Assembly: GCA_038210135.1 (NCBI GenBank) | Contig: JBBQWZ010000020.1 | Location: 39,609 to 103,608 of the forward strand | Source of the DNA: JBBQWZ01 sp038210135 | GTDB taxonomy: Bacteria; Acidobacteriota; Terriglobia; Bryobacterales; Bryobacteraceae | DNA length: 64,000 nucleotides | Direction of reading: 5' to 3' | Shown: in pieces, positions 35,857-44,316 of the stretch | How positions within the stretch are numbered: the stretch's first letter is position 1 | Layout: every line of letters begins with the position of its first letter | Notes under the pieces: model-generated | Seen by the model: the letters and a program-made list of their open reading frames with translations, nothing else | Told to the model about the DNA's origin: nothing | The model's database searches: none | Made by a program: the position numbers and the translations under genes

Positions 35857-37674
35857 GTGAATACATCACGCAATGGTAGTTCCGATCCTAACGGACTGGA
35901 ATCGTCAGAGATTTCTCCGCTGGGGACATTCGTATCCGCAGCCAGCGAATCCTCGTTCCGCCTTTCCAATCTTGCGGAAGAAAAATCCAGAATCTTGCGT
36001 ATTGTCCCGGTGCTCGTCGGCGCGGCCGTCCTCTATTCGACGAACGATTGGCGTATTTACGGATTTTCCGAGACATTTTGGAAATTTTCGGCCTATCGCG
36101 TAGCCAGCATCGCAGCCCTGCTTGCGCTCGCGATGGTCCTAAAGCGGACCAAGCGGCCGAGTTTATTCGATTGTTCCGTTCTCGTCATAATGCTGTTTTC
36201 CATCGGCCTTAATCTTGCGCTGCAATCCAGCAGGCCGCCCTGGTTCACCGCCTACATGCCGCTCGACCCGCTGTTCGTCTTCGCGATCTATGTAGCCGTG
36301 CCCGTGCCGCTGGTTCTGCAGTCGCTGCTTGGCACGCTCTTGACCGCCGGCGTCTTTGCGGTATTCGTGCTCACAAAAATTCCACAGGACGGCTCGTCCA
36401 TCACGTCGCTCGCCATCGCGAACGGCCTGGCGCATGCCATCGGATTCCAAACCTCGCGTGAACTTCATCGGCGCCGCAGAATCCATTTCGCGGACCGTAT
36501 GCGCGACGCCGCTCTGCGCCGCAGCCTCGAAGAAAATCAGGCACAGCACCGCGAAACGCAACAAGTGGCCAAGTTGGGCGGCTGGGAATTTGACGTTCGC
36601 ACGCAGCGCATCATCTGGTCAGAGGAAGTCTTCCGGCTTTACGACCGGGATCCCAAACTCGGTCCGCCGAGTTATGAAGAGTTCGTCGGTATGGTGCCCG
36701 ACGCACATCGCGTAAAACTGACGGAAGCAGTCCAGCGGGCCCTCACCGAAGGCGTTCGTTATTCCATCGAACACGAGCTCACTTCGGCCGATCCCGCGCG
36801 CTTCCTTCGCGGCACCGGCCAGCCCGTCGCCGATGAGCATGGCCAGATCGTCCGCCTCGTGGGCACCGTACAGGACATCACCGAGCAGATGGAAGCCAAG
36901 CAAAAAATGCTCGCCGCTAAAGAGGCGGCCGAAGAGGCCATGCTCGCTAAATCCGACTTCCTGGCGATGATGAGCCATGAACTCCGCACTCCCATGAACG
37001 GCGTCCTCGGCATGGCCGAACTGCTTCGCGATACGCCACTCAACGAGGAGCAGCGCGATTATCTGGATATCATCCAGACCAGCGGCCAGTCTTTGCTGTA
37101 CGTCATCAACGACATTCTCGACTTCAGCAAAATGGAAGCCGGCAAGCTCAGCATCGACGGCATCGATTTCGATCTGCGGGCCGTAGTCCGCGATTGCGTT
37201 CAGATCGTCGAAACCGGTGCCAAATCGAAAGGCCTCTCGATGGAGTTGGATATCGAGAACGCGCCGCGTCGTGCCGTGAATGGCGACCCCGCCCGCGTTC
37301 GGCAGATCCTGATCAACCTTCTCGGCAACGCCGTGAAGTTCACGCAAAAAGGAACTATTCGCTTGGAAGTCCGATTGGAAGGCGAGGCGAGCCCCGAACA
37401 GCAAGTCTATTTCTCGGTAACCGACACCGGTATCGGAATTCCGGACGCCGTGCAAAAAAACCTGTTCCAGAGCTTCACGCAGGGCGATTCTTCAACCACC
37501 CGTCAATACGGCGGGACCGGCCTCGGGCTGGCGATCAGCCGCCGCCTGACCGAACTCATGGGCGGGACCATCGGCGTCCAAAGCGTGCCCCGCCAAGGCA
37601 GTACGTTTTGGGTCGTCATTCCGTTCCGATCGGCTTCCGAGTCCCATCCGTCCAAACCTGCAATCGGCGGGTAG
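35857..37674 (+). CDS. Membrane PAS sensor histidine kinase
   Basis: About 605 residues. Six hydrophobic segments lie at about 45-190 (e.g. ILRIVPVLVGAAVLYS, LLALAMVLKRTK). A PAS_3 fold follows (VAKLGGWEFDVRTQRIIWSE, then VRLVGTVQDITEQ), then a HisKA domain (LAMMSHELRTPMNGVLGMAE) and a HATPase (LINLLGNAVKF, DTGIGIP, YGGTGLGLAI). There is no receiver domain and no adjacent response regulator. The start is uncertain: no ATG precedes the membrane region. GTG 35857 is taken here; GTG 35851 and TTG 35749 remain possible. The signal and partner are unknown. Confidence 0.85.
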   Translation: MNTSRNGSSDPNGLESSEISPLGTFVSAASESSFRLSNLAEEKSRILRIVPVLVGAAVLYSTNDWRIYGFSETFWKFSAYRVASIAALLALAMVLKRTKRPSLFDCSVLVIMLFSIGLNLALQSSRPPWFTAYMPLDPLFVFAIYVAVPVPLVLQSLLGTLLTAGVFAVFVLTKIPQDGSSITSLAIANGLAHAIGFQTSRELHRRRRIHFADRMRDAALRRSLEENQAQHRETQQVAKLGGWEFDVRTQRIIWSEEVFRLYDRDPKLGPPSYEEFVGMVPDAHRVKLTEAVQRALTEGVRYSIEHELTSADPARFLRGTGQPVADEHGQIVRLVGTVQDITEQMEAKQKMLAAKEAAEEAMLAKSDFLAMMSHELRTPMNGVLGMAELLRDTPLNEEQRDYLDIIQTSGQSLLYVINDILDFSKMEAGKLSIDGIDFDLRAVVRDCVQIVETGAKSKGLSMELDIENAPRRAVNGDPARVRQILINLLGNAVKFTQKGTIRLEVRLEGEASPEQQVYFSVTDTGIGIPDAVQKNLFQSFTQGDSSTTRQYGGTGLGLAISRRLTELMGGTIGVQSVPRQGSTFWVVIPFRSASESHPSKPAIGG

Positions 37675-37764
37675 TTTTGGCTTCCACCAACCGCACCGGT
37701 GGATTTCAGCCACCTGAGCCGATTCGGCACACATCCAAACCCGATTATTTTCTTCGCTTTGAAA

Positions 37765-37781
37765 TTGGCACGCCATTTGCA
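37765..37781 (+). promoter_or_regulatory. Sigma-54 (RpoN) promoter
   Basis: TTGGCACG (37765-37772) is followed by four bases and TTGCA (37777-37781). The -24 GG and -12 GC are separated by exactly 10 bases, matching the consensus TTGGCACG-N4-TTGCW. Transcription would start near 37792, about 20 bases before the ATG of the Gly/Tyr-rich protein. It requires an AAA+ enhancer-binding activator, none of which is encoded nearby. Confidence 0.85.
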
Positions 37782-37812
37782 TAACCGACGGTGTATGAAG
37801 TGGAGGTCTCCG

Positions 37813-38406
37813 ATGACGAACTCATTATCTGGCTATCTTAAGAAGACCGCTCTGCCCGCGTTTTTGGTCGCTACCGTCCTTACGGCGTTCCCGGTCAGCG
37901 CCTTGGCACAACGGGGTGGCGGGGGTTCTCATGGAGGCTCCGGAGGCAGCGCTCGCAGTTCTAGCGGAGGGGGCGGTGGCGGTAGAAGCTATTCCGGAGG
38001 CTCGGGAGCCCGCAGCTACTCCGGCGGCAGCCCCGGCAGCTACTCAGGCGGCAGCCGAGGATACGTAGGCGGCGGACGCAGCTACTCCGGTGGGGCTCGC
38101 GGATACGTCGGCGGAGGCCGTGGATACGCGGCCGGCGGACGTAACTACTATGGCGGTGGCGGACGTGGCTACTACGGCGGACGCGGGTTCGCGGTTGGTT
38201 CGCACTATTACGGCTCGCGTTACTACTATGGTGGCCGCGGATGGGGCTACTATCGCGGAGGTCTGTTCCTCGGACTCGGACCCTACTACGGCTACGGTTA
38301 CGGGTCTCCCTACTACGGATCGTCCTACGGATACTGTGAGCCGAATGGCTACTACGACGGCTGGGGCAACTGGGTTCGCCTTCCCGGCTGCGCCGTCCCG
38401 TACTAA
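37813..38406 (+). CDS. Gly/Ser/Tyr-rich secreted protein
   Basis: ATG 37813 has GGAGG 6 bases upstream; upstream in-frame ATGs fall in or near the promoter. A signal peptide (about residues 1-35, TALPAFLVATVLTAFPVSALA) precedes about 120 residues of low-complexity repeats such as RSYSGG, RGYVGGGR and NYYGGGGRGYYGG. The C-terminus is a Tyr-rich tail with PNGYYDGWGNWVRLPGC. The composition recalls glycine-rich cell-surface or biofilm matrix proteins. A single gene under a sigma-54 promoter and followed by a terminator suggests a conditionally induced surface product. Function is unknown. Confidence 0.8.
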   Translation: MTNSLSGYLKKTALPAFLVATVLTAFPVSALAQRGGGGSHGGSGGSARSSSGGGGGGRSYSGGSGARSYSGGSPGSYSGGSRGYVGGGRSYSGGARGYVGGGRGYAAGGRNYYGGGGRGYYGGRGFAVGSHYYGSRYYYGGRGWGYYRGGLFLGLGPYYGYGYGSPYYGSSYGYCEPNGYYDGWGNWVRLPGCAVPY

Positions 38407-38457
38407 ACAGTTTCATCCCGCTAATACAGTCTCTTCCCGCAAGTGAGCAGGAATCTG

Positions 38458-38484
38458 GCCCCGCCGATAACGGCGGGGCTTCCT
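38458..38484 (+). terminator. Hairpin terminator
   Basis: GCCCCGCCG (38458-38466) pairs with CGGCGGGGC (38471-38479) over loop ATAA, followed by TTCC. It lies 52 bases after the Gly/Tyr-rich gene. The remaining 38485-38758 stretch is gene-free and should hold the promoter of the sigma factor gene. Confidence 0.6.
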
Positions 38485-38758
38485 GTTGTTAGGTCTCATT
38501 TTCCTAACGTATTGAATCCCGGCCCGAAGGTACTTTGGTGAGGCGCGACCTCGTGTTCACGCCTTGACGGGAGTCAAGTGGCGATATTGAAATGATGCAG
38601 GCGCTGAATTTCCGAATGCCTACCCACAAAGCACCTGGAATCAGTAGCCTAACTCTGATTCCTGCCAACTTGCCTCAAACCCGCACGGTTTCCGCCTCGG
38701 CCTGGCTAACCGGATTCGGACACTTGAGTCTAAACCGGCAGATGGAAGCGGCGGGAAA

Positions 38759-39397
38759 ATGCAGGCAGGCCAAATGGATGCGCTGGGATTTACGATAGAT
38801 CAGACCCTCAACCGAATGCAGGAATTGGACTCCGCGGCATCCGATGGAGCGATCGTCACCCGGATCCGCGGCGGCGATCCGGACGCATATAGGCTCCTTG
38901 TCGAGCGCCATGGCCGTAGTGTGTTCCGCCTGGCTTTCCGCATGACCGGTAATGAGCAGGACGCCGAAGATGTGGTCCAGGAAACGTTTTTGCGGGCTTT
39001 CAAGCAACTCGCCCGCTTTGAGGATCGCGCCAGTTTTGGAACTTGGGTCTATCGCATCGCGGCCAATTATTCGCTGGACTTGATTCGGGCCCGCAAGCCG
39101 CAAAAGGAACGCCTGCTGACCAACGACGCCGAAGACATGATGGCGACCATCGCCTCCGGCGCGCCCGGCCCTGAGCGTCTGCTGGTCAGCGGCCGCATCC
39201 AGGAAACGCTCGATGCCGCCATGCGCGATTTGAGCCAACAGGAGCGGACAGCCTTTGTCCTCCGCCATTTTGAAGGCCAGTCGATCGAAGAAATCGGCGG
39301 CACGCTGGGGTTAGGGACGAACGCCACCAAGCACAGTATCTTTCGCGCAGTCCAAAAGCTGCGCAAGGCTTTGCAACCGCTGGTGAGTCCAGCGTAG
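38759..39397 (+). CDS. ECF RNA polymerase sigma factor
   Basis: The 212-residue protein has sigma-70 region 2 (LLVERHGRSVFRLAFRMTGN, EQDAEDVVQETFLRAFKQL) and region 4 (DLSQQERTAFVLRHFEGQS, IEEIGGTLGLGTNATKHSIF), as in group IV factors. ATG 38759 has GGGAAA directly before it; starts at 38774 or 38804 also fit and would be closer to usual family length. It directs core polymerase to stress promoters and is followed by its likely anti-sigma factor 157 bases on. The downstream HEAT-repeat genes may be part of its regulon. Confidence 0.92.
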   Translation: MQAGQMDALGFTIDQTLNRMQELDSAASDGAIVTRIRGGDPDAYRLLVERHGRSVFRLAFRMTGNEQDAEDVVQETFLRAFKQLARFEDRASFGTWVYRIAANYSLDLIRARKPQKERLLTNDAEDMMATIASGAPGPERLLVSGRIQETLDAAMRDLSQQERTAFVLRHFEGQSIEEIGGTLGLGTNATKHSIFRAVQKLRKALQPLVSPA

Positions 39398-39554
39398 TGG
39401 ATTAGGGCTCTGGCCTGATTCGGGAAACCGAACCGCGACCGTAAGGGAGCGGACGCCAATCTGATATAGCCCGACCCATAAAGGTGGGAATCAAGACAGC
39501 GGAGAGCAGCACCGGAAGCGGCCGCAGAAGCAGGCGAGCCGCAAGAGAAAGCAA

Positions 39555-40337
39555 ATGGAACACCTGACCGAAGAACAATTCGTTTTGCATTACTACGGGG
39601 AACCGGATACGGCTGACGCCGACGCCGGCGCCGAGGCCGAAAGCCATATCGCCGGTTGCGCGGAATGCCGCGATCGCTACCAGACGCTGCAACGCGTCCT
39701 GAACACCGTCGATTCCGCTCCGCTGCCGGAACGCGCGGTGGATTACGAAGCGCAATTGTGGCGCAAGCTTGCTCCGCGGTTGCCTAAGACCTGCAAAGCC
39801 GGTCTTCCCCGATGGTTCGGCATTCACCAGAAATGGGTCGCTGCAGCCGCCATGGCCGGACTCCTCGTCGCCGCATTCGTTGCCGGCCGCGCCACCCAGC
39901 AGACTCCGGCGGGAACGCCCGCTACCCAGACTGTCGCCTACGGAAAAGCGCGCGAACGCCTGCTGCTGGTCGCCGTCGGTGATCACCTGGAACGCTCGCA
40001 AATGGTCCTCGTCGAAGTCGCCAACGCCGGCGGCGGCAAGGGCAAGTTCGATATCAGCTACGAACAGAACGTTGCTGAAGACCTGGTCGAAGCCAATCGC
40101 ATCTACCGCCAGACCGCGCTTAGCAACGGAGACACCGGAACCGCATCCTTGCTCGACGATCTGGAACGGACGCTCCTTGAGATCGCGCACAGCCCGACGC
40201 AACCGAATGATGCGCAGCTGTCCGACCTTCGCCACCAGATTGAAGATCGCGGCCTGCTGTTCAAGGTCAAGGTATTCCAATCCAAGGTGAACGCGCGCCA
40301 AAGTACTCCGGCGGCTAAGAATACAGAGCTGTTTTAG
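39555..40337 (+). CDS. Anti-sigma factor with zinc-finger-like domain
   Basis: The 260-residue protein has an N-terminal anti-sigma zinc-binding motif (H31-C-C type: AESHIAGCAECRDRYQTL) and a single membrane span at about 95-113 (WVAAAAMAGLLVAAFVAG). The extracytoplasmic region of about 145 residues is helical (LLLVAVGDHLERSQMVLVEV, RQTALSNGDTGTASLLDDLE). This is the standard layout for a membrane anti-sigma holding the ECF factor encoded upstream. The periplasmic part may sense envelope state. Confidence 0.85.
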   Translation: MEHLTEEQFVLHYYGEPDTADADAGAEAESHIAGCAECRDRYQTLQRVLNTVDSAPLPERAVDYEAQLWRKLAPRLPKTCKAGLPRWFGIHQKWVAAAAMAGLLVAAFVAGRATQQTPAGTPATQTVAYGKARERLLLVAVGDHLERSQMVLVEVANAGGGKGKFDISYEQNVAEDLVEANRIYRQTALSNGDTGTASLLDDLERTLLEIAHSPTQPNDAQLSDLRHQIEDRGLLFKVKVFQSKVNARQSTPAAKNTELF

Positions 40338-40348
40338 AGCTCGTCATG

Positions 40349-40381
40349 TTTGAAGAAGAAGTTTGAAGAAGAAGTTTGAAG
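40349..40381. repeat. Short tandem repeat, 13-bp unit
   Basis: TTTGAAGAAGAAG occurs twice in a row (40349-40361, 40362-40374), followed by a partial third unit. It lies in the 185-base gap between the anti-sigma gene and the first HEAT-repeat gene. It is purine-rich; no function is evident. Confidence 0.6.
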
Positions 40382-40522
40382 ACCGGGGAATCCGGAAACT
40401 CCCGCTTGAGGTAAGGGACGGGGGAACCGGATGCCTCAAGCAAGTCGATCGCGTTCGCATTGAGTGGGAGCGTGATTGCATAGACCACGGAAAAACCGAT
40501 ACCGATCCAAGGAACAGACAAA

Positions 40523-42310
40523 ATGAAGATGAAACTTTTCGGTCTCATCCGGGTAATTACCGGCATAGCAGCACTGGCAGGCGCTGGACTGGCCTTGCAG
40601 GCGCAGGAGCCCGCTCCCTTTCCCCCCAGTCCAGCACCCCCAGCTCCCGCATCTCCCGCAGCCGCTGCCGCTCCCGCACCACCGGCACCTCCGGCGATGA
40701 CTCCCCTGACGCGCGGACCCCGTTCTCCGTTTGCGATCTATGCGCAGACACCGCGTCCGGCGCCGGCTGCGCGGTCTCCACAAGCTCCACAAGCTCTGCA
40801 AGCGCCGACAGCCCCACCCGCTCCGGCTGCACCGCCCATACCCTTGGCTGGCATCCTGATTCCCGGATCCTCGTCCTTGTTTGACGACTCCTGGACGCCG
40901 CGCGGCTTTGGCAATGGCTTCGGCAACGGCTTCGGCAATGGCTTCGGCAATGGCTTCGGCAACCGCATCGCCATCGGCGAAGCCTTCGGCCGAGCCTTTC
41001 AATCTTTAGAAGGCCCGCTCGCCGCGCTCCAGCAGGCCGAACTCTGGAATCTGCCACAGCTCTCGCTGCTGTTCGAACCCGGCCAAGCCGGCTCTGCGAA
41101 TGAACGCCAACGCGACGCCGAAGAACGCGCCCGCGACGCCGTCCAGCGCCTGAGGGATCAGGCACAGCGCGCCCGCGACGTCGAGATGTCCTACGGCGAC
41201 GCCTATCAATCGGGATCCCGCGCGCTCGACCGCCACGACTACGATCGCGCCCTGAAGTACTTCGACAAAGTCATCGAAGGCAAGAGCGCCCGCGCCGACG
41301 GAGCCACCTACTGGAAAGCCTACACGCTCGGCAAACTCGGTAAACGCGATGATGCCCTCGCTTCTCTCGCGTCTCTTCAGACCCAGTTTCCGCAAAGCCG
41401 CTGGGTGAACGATGCGAAGGTGCTGGCCGCCGAGCTGCGCCAGTCCTCCGGGCAGGGTGTCTCGCCCGAACGCGAAGGCGACGACGAAATCAAACTGCTC
41501 GCCATCAACAGCCTGATTCAATCGGATCCGGAACGCGCAGTGCCACTGCTCGAAAAGCTGCTGAACGATCCGAAGAACGGCCTCAAGCTGAAGGAACGCG
41601 CCCTCTTCGTTCTGGCTCAAAGCCGCTCCGATAAGTCGCGCGGCATTGTAGCCTCCTATGCCAAGGGCTCCTCCTCGAATCCCGACCTCCAATTGAAATC
41701 GGTCGAGTACCTGGGCACTTTCGGCACCAAGGAATCGCGTGCGCTTTTGGGCGACGTGTACTCCTCGGTGTCCGATGTCACAGTAAAGCGCGCGGTCCTG
41801 CGGTCCATGATGGTCGCTCAGGACAAAGAGCGGCTGTTCAACGCCGCCAAGAGCGAGCAAAATCCTGAACTCCGCCACGAAGCGATCCGCTGGCTTGGCG
41901 CGATCCGCGCCGACGTCGAACTGGGTCAGTTGTACTCGAGCGAAACCAACACCGACAACAAGGAAATCATCATTCAGTCGATGTTCCAGACCGGCCAGTC
42001 CGACAAGCTGGTGGAAATCGCCAAGACCGAAAAGGACCCGAAGCTCCGGCGCGGAGCGATCCGCGGCCTCGGCATGATGAAGCGTGAGAAGGGAGCCGAC
42101 GCCTTGGTCAGCCTGTACGGCGCGGAAACGGATAAAGGCATCAAGTCCGAGATCATCCGGTCTCTTTTCATGCAGAATTCCGCCAAGCATTTAGTCGATC
42201 TAGCAAAAAAAGAGACGGACCCGGAACTTAAACGCGAGTGTGTGCGTAACTTGTCCATGATGAAGTCGAAGGATGCCACCGACTATATGGTGGAAATCCT
42301 GGGCAAGTAG
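40523..42310 (+). CDS. Secreted HEAT/TPR-repeat protein with Ala-Pro linker
   Basis: The 595-residue protein has a signal peptide (MKMKLFGLIRVITGIAALAG, cleavage near LQAQ). An Ala/Pro-rich stretch (about 30-115), a (GFGN)5 repeat and a charged helix (NERQRDAEERARDAVQRLRD) follow. TPR-like hairpins (YDRALKYFDKVIEGK) come next, then HEAT repeats from about 320 to the end (ERALFVLAQSRSDKSRGI, LRRGAIRGLGMMKREKG). HEAT solenoids bind proteins. The signal peptide places it in the periplasm or outside. AAGGAA precedes the ATG. It is followed after 11 bases by a second HEAT protein. No known homologue is recalled. Confidence 0.75.
   Translation: MKMKLFGLIRVITGIAALAGAGLALQAQEPAPFPPSPAPPAPASPAAAAAPAPPAPPAMTPLTRGPRSPFAIYAQTPRPAPAARSPQAPQALQAPTAPPAPAAPPIPLAGILIPGSSSLFDDSWTPRGFGNGFGNGFGNGFGNGFGNRIAIGEAFGRAFQSLEGPLAALQQAELWNLPQLSLLFEPGQAGSANERQRDAEERARDAVQRLRDQAQRARDVEMSYGDAYQSGSRALDRHDYDRALKYFDKVIEGKSARADGATYWKAYTLGKLGKRDDALASLASLQTQFPQSRWVNDAKVLAAELRQSSGQGVSPEREGDDEIKLLAINSLIQSDPERAVPLLEKLLNDPKNGLKLKERALFVLAQSRSDKSRGIVASYAKGSSSNPDLQLKSVEYLGTFGTKESRALLGDVYSSVSDVTVKRAVLRSMMVAQDKERLFNAAKSEQNPELRHEAIRWLGAIRADVELGQLYSSETNTDNKEIIIQSMFQTGQSDKLVEIAKTEKDPKLRRGAIRGLGMMKREKGADALVSLYGAETDKGIKSEIIRSLFMQNSAKHLVDLAKKETDPELKRECVRNLSMMKSKDATDYMVEILGK
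40904..40963 (+). repeat. Five 12-bp in-frame tandem repeats
   Basis: The unit GGCTTCGGCAAT (with T/C variants) repeats five times and encodes (GFGN)5 within the HEAT/TPR protein. Whole-codon units allow length change by slippage without frameshift. Confidence 0.9.
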
Positions 42311-42321
42311 GAGTTACTGCC

Positions 42322-43416
42322 ATGAAGCGTATCCTGCTATCTCTCGGCTTGAGTCTATGGATGATGGGCGTGGCTGCTGCACAGCCGCGCCTAACGAATG
42401 CGCAGATGCAGAACCGGGACGCGGGTTCCGGCCTGGATCAGACATTTCGGGGAATTATGAATGGCCAGGTCGGCCCGCTGTGGGTGGCTTACGCGCAGGC
42501 TGCGGTCCGCGGCGAACATAGCATGTGCTGCTACAACTGCTGGAACGGAAACTGCAGTTCGGGCTGTTCGATTGAAGGGCAGCGGACCGGTCAGGAAGGG
42601 GTCACTGGAGCCCCGGCCGGACCGCCCATTCCGCTCGAAGGATTCAAGGAGTTTTTTGTGTTTTATCGCGTCGAACAGCGCCGAGTAACGAAAATTCGGA
42701 CCTTTTCCCCGGATTGCGCCATCGACGCCGGCGGTCTGCCTGTGTTTATGCTGACCAACGTGCGCCCGGCCGATAGCATCGCGCTGCTTGAAACCTTCGT
42801 CAAAGTGGACGAGGCGTCGCGTGACGCCAACCGGGAATCATTCCGCAAGTTCGACGCCGCCGTTTCGGCCATCGCGATGCACAAGGATACAGCGGCTGAT
42901 GCGGCACTCGATCGCTTCGTCGCCGCTTCGCAGCCTGAGTCGATTCGCCGGAAATCTCTGTTCTGGTTAGGTAACTCGCGCGGTAAACACGGGTATGAAA
43001 CTCTGACGCGCATTTTGCGGGACGATCCGAGCGACAAGGTCCGGGAAGAAGCGATACACGGGCTATCGCAAAGCAAAGAAACGGGAGCGATGGATGCCGT
43101 GATCCGCGCCGCCCACGACGACAAGAACGCGCGAGTTCGCGGCCAGGCTCTGTTCTGGCTGGCGCAGCGCGCCAGCAGCCGGATCTCGTCGGACGCCATC
43201 CAGCGCTCCCTCGATACCGATCCGGACACGGAAGTAAAGAAAAAGGCCGTCTTTGCTTTGACGCAAATGCCCAACGGAGAAGGCGTGCCGAAGTTGATCG
43301 AAGTAGCCAGATCGCATTCGAATGCGGCGGTGAAAAAGCAGGCCATGTTCTGGCTGGGCCAGAGCAAAGATCCGAAGGCGCTGAAGTTCTTCGAGGACGT
43401 TTTGGCGTCGCGTTAG
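42322..43416 (+). CDS. Secreted HEAT-repeat protein
   Basis: The 364-residue protein has a signal peptide (MKRILLSLGLSLWMMGVAAA). A Cys-rich segment (SMCCYNCWNGNCSSGCSIE) and a domain with IRTFSPDCAIDAGGLPV follow. At least four HEAT-like repeats run from about 200 (RKSLFWLGNSRGKHGYETL, REEAIHGLSQSKETGAMDAV, RGQALFWLAQR, KKQAMFWLGQSKDPKALKFF). GGAG precedes the ATG. It forms a tight pair with the HEAT/TPR gene (11-base gap), downstream of the sigma/anti-sigma genes. The CCxxC-type cysteines could bind metal or form disulfides. Function is unknown. Confidence 0.75.
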   Translation: MKRILLSLGLSLWMMGVAAAQPRLTNAQMQNRDAGSGLDQTFRGIMNGQVGPLWVAYAQAAVRGEHSMCCYNCWNGNCSSGCSIEGQRTGQEGVTGAPAGPPIPLEGFKEFFVFYRVEQRRVTKIRTFSPDCAIDAGGLPVFMLTNVRPADSIALLETFVKVDEASRDANRESFRKFDAAVSAIAMHKDTAADAALDRFVAASQPESIRRKSLFWLGNSRGKHGYETLTRILRDDPSDKVREEAIHGLSQSKETGAMDAVIRAAHDDKNARVRGQALFWLAQRASSRISSDAIQRSLDTDPDTEVKKKAVFALTQMPNGEGVPKLIEVARSHSNAAVKKQAMFWLGQSKDPKALKFFEDVLASR

Positions 43417-43426
43417 TCCAATATCG

Positions 43427-43497
43427 ATAGCCCCGCCCTGAACCGCGGGGATGCACCAAGAGCGTAATAGCCCGCCCGTGAGGGCGGGGATGCACCA
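43427..43497. repeat. Two direct copies of a GC-rich hairpin repeat
   Basis: Two 31-32 base copies (43427-43458, 43467-43497) share ATAGCCC(C)GCCC, a central loop, GCGGGG and the end GATGCACCA. Each folds as a short stem (CCCGCCC/GGGCGGG in the second). They resemble REP-type extragenic palindromes and lie between the second HEAT gene and the orphan ABC ATPase. Confidence 0.75.
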
Positions 43498-43524
43498 CCA
43501 GTTCAGTCCGCGGAAGGAAAGCAA

Positions 43525-44226
43525 ATGGAAACGGCCAAGTCTCTTCTCCAACTCGATAGCGTCGCCAAGGTCTTCCAGACCGACGACATGGAAACCCACG
43601 CGCTCCAAGGGATCCATCTCGACGTCAAGAAGGGCGAATACCTTTCGATCGCCGGACCCTCTGGCTGCGGCAAGTCCACGCTGCTGGCCATCCTCGGACT
43701 GCTCGATTCGCCTTCTTCAGGAACCTATGTTCTCAACGGCACCGCCGTCCAGAGCATGAAGCTCAGCGAGCGCGCTCGCGTGCGCAATCGCGAGATCGGC
43801 TTCATCTTCCAGGCATTCAACCTGATCGGCGACCTCACCGTCTACGAAAACGTCGAACTCCCTCTTACCTATCGCGGAATGGGCGGCGCCGAACGCAAAA
43901 AACGCGTCCATGAAGCGCTCGAGCGCGTCGGCATGTCGCACCGCGTGAAGCACTATCCTTCGCAGCTCTCCGGCGGTCAACAGCAGCGCGTCGCGGTCGC
44001 CCGCGCCATCGGCGGCGACCCCGCCATCATGCTCGCCGACGAACCGACCGGAAACCTCGACTCCGCCAACGGCGAAGCCGTCATGGAACTGCTTTCCGAT
44101 CTCCACAAGAACGGAGCCACCATCATCATGGTCACCCACGATCCCCGCTACGCAAAGTGCGCGGATCGCCAAATTCACCTCTTCGATGGCCGCATCGTCG
44201 AAGAAACCTCAGCCGCCCAGGCGTAG
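43525..44226 (+). CDS. MacB-type ABC ATPase without adjacent permease
   Basis: The 233-residue protein has Walker A GPSGCGKST, FIFQAFNLIGDLTVYENVEL, signature LSGGQQQRVAVARAI, Walker B IMLADEPTGNLDS and H-loop MVTHD. It belongs to the MacB/LolD type VII group. AAGGAAAG lies just before the ATG. It stands alone: upstream are HEAT genes, downstream a terminator and a convergent hydrolase. The nearest FtsX/MacB-type permease is the orphan at 48674-51109. It could serve one or several ATPase-less permeases of the genome. Confidence 0.9.
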   Translation: METAKSLLQLDSVAKVFQTDDMETHALQGIHLDVKKGEYLSIAGPSGCGKSTLLAILGLLDSPSSGTYVLNGTAVQSMKLSERARVRNREIGFIFQAFNLIGDLTVYENVELPLTYRGMGGAERKKRVHEALERVGMSHRVKHYPSQLSGGQQQRVAVARAIGGDPAIMLADEPTGNLDSANGEAVMELLSDLHKNGATIIMVTHDPRYAKCADRQIHLFDGRIVEETSAAQA

Positions 44227-44275
44227 AAACCAGCAATCGCCACGTCGGTCAAATCAAGCACTACCTTACGGGCGA

Positions 44276-44306
44276 GGCCGGACGAGAGTCCAGCCTTCCG
44301 TTTTTT
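44276..44306 (+). terminator. Rho-independent terminator
   Basis: GGCCGGAC (44276-44283) pairs with GTCCAGCC (44288-44295), with one mismatch and a GAGA loop. TTCCG and six Ts follow (44301-44306). It lies after the ABC ATPase and just before the convergent hydrolase end. Confidence 0.6.
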
Positions 44307-44316
44307 CCGCACGCCG

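Noticed and set aside
37961..38416. Reverse-strand Ser/Arg/His-rich frame
   Set aside because: It is antisense to the Gly/Tyr-rich repeats of a gene with signal peptide, ribosome site and sigma-54 promoter.
43427..43497. CRISPR array
   Set aside because: Only two repeats, spacer of 8 bases, hairpin ends unlike CRISPR repeats, no cas genes.
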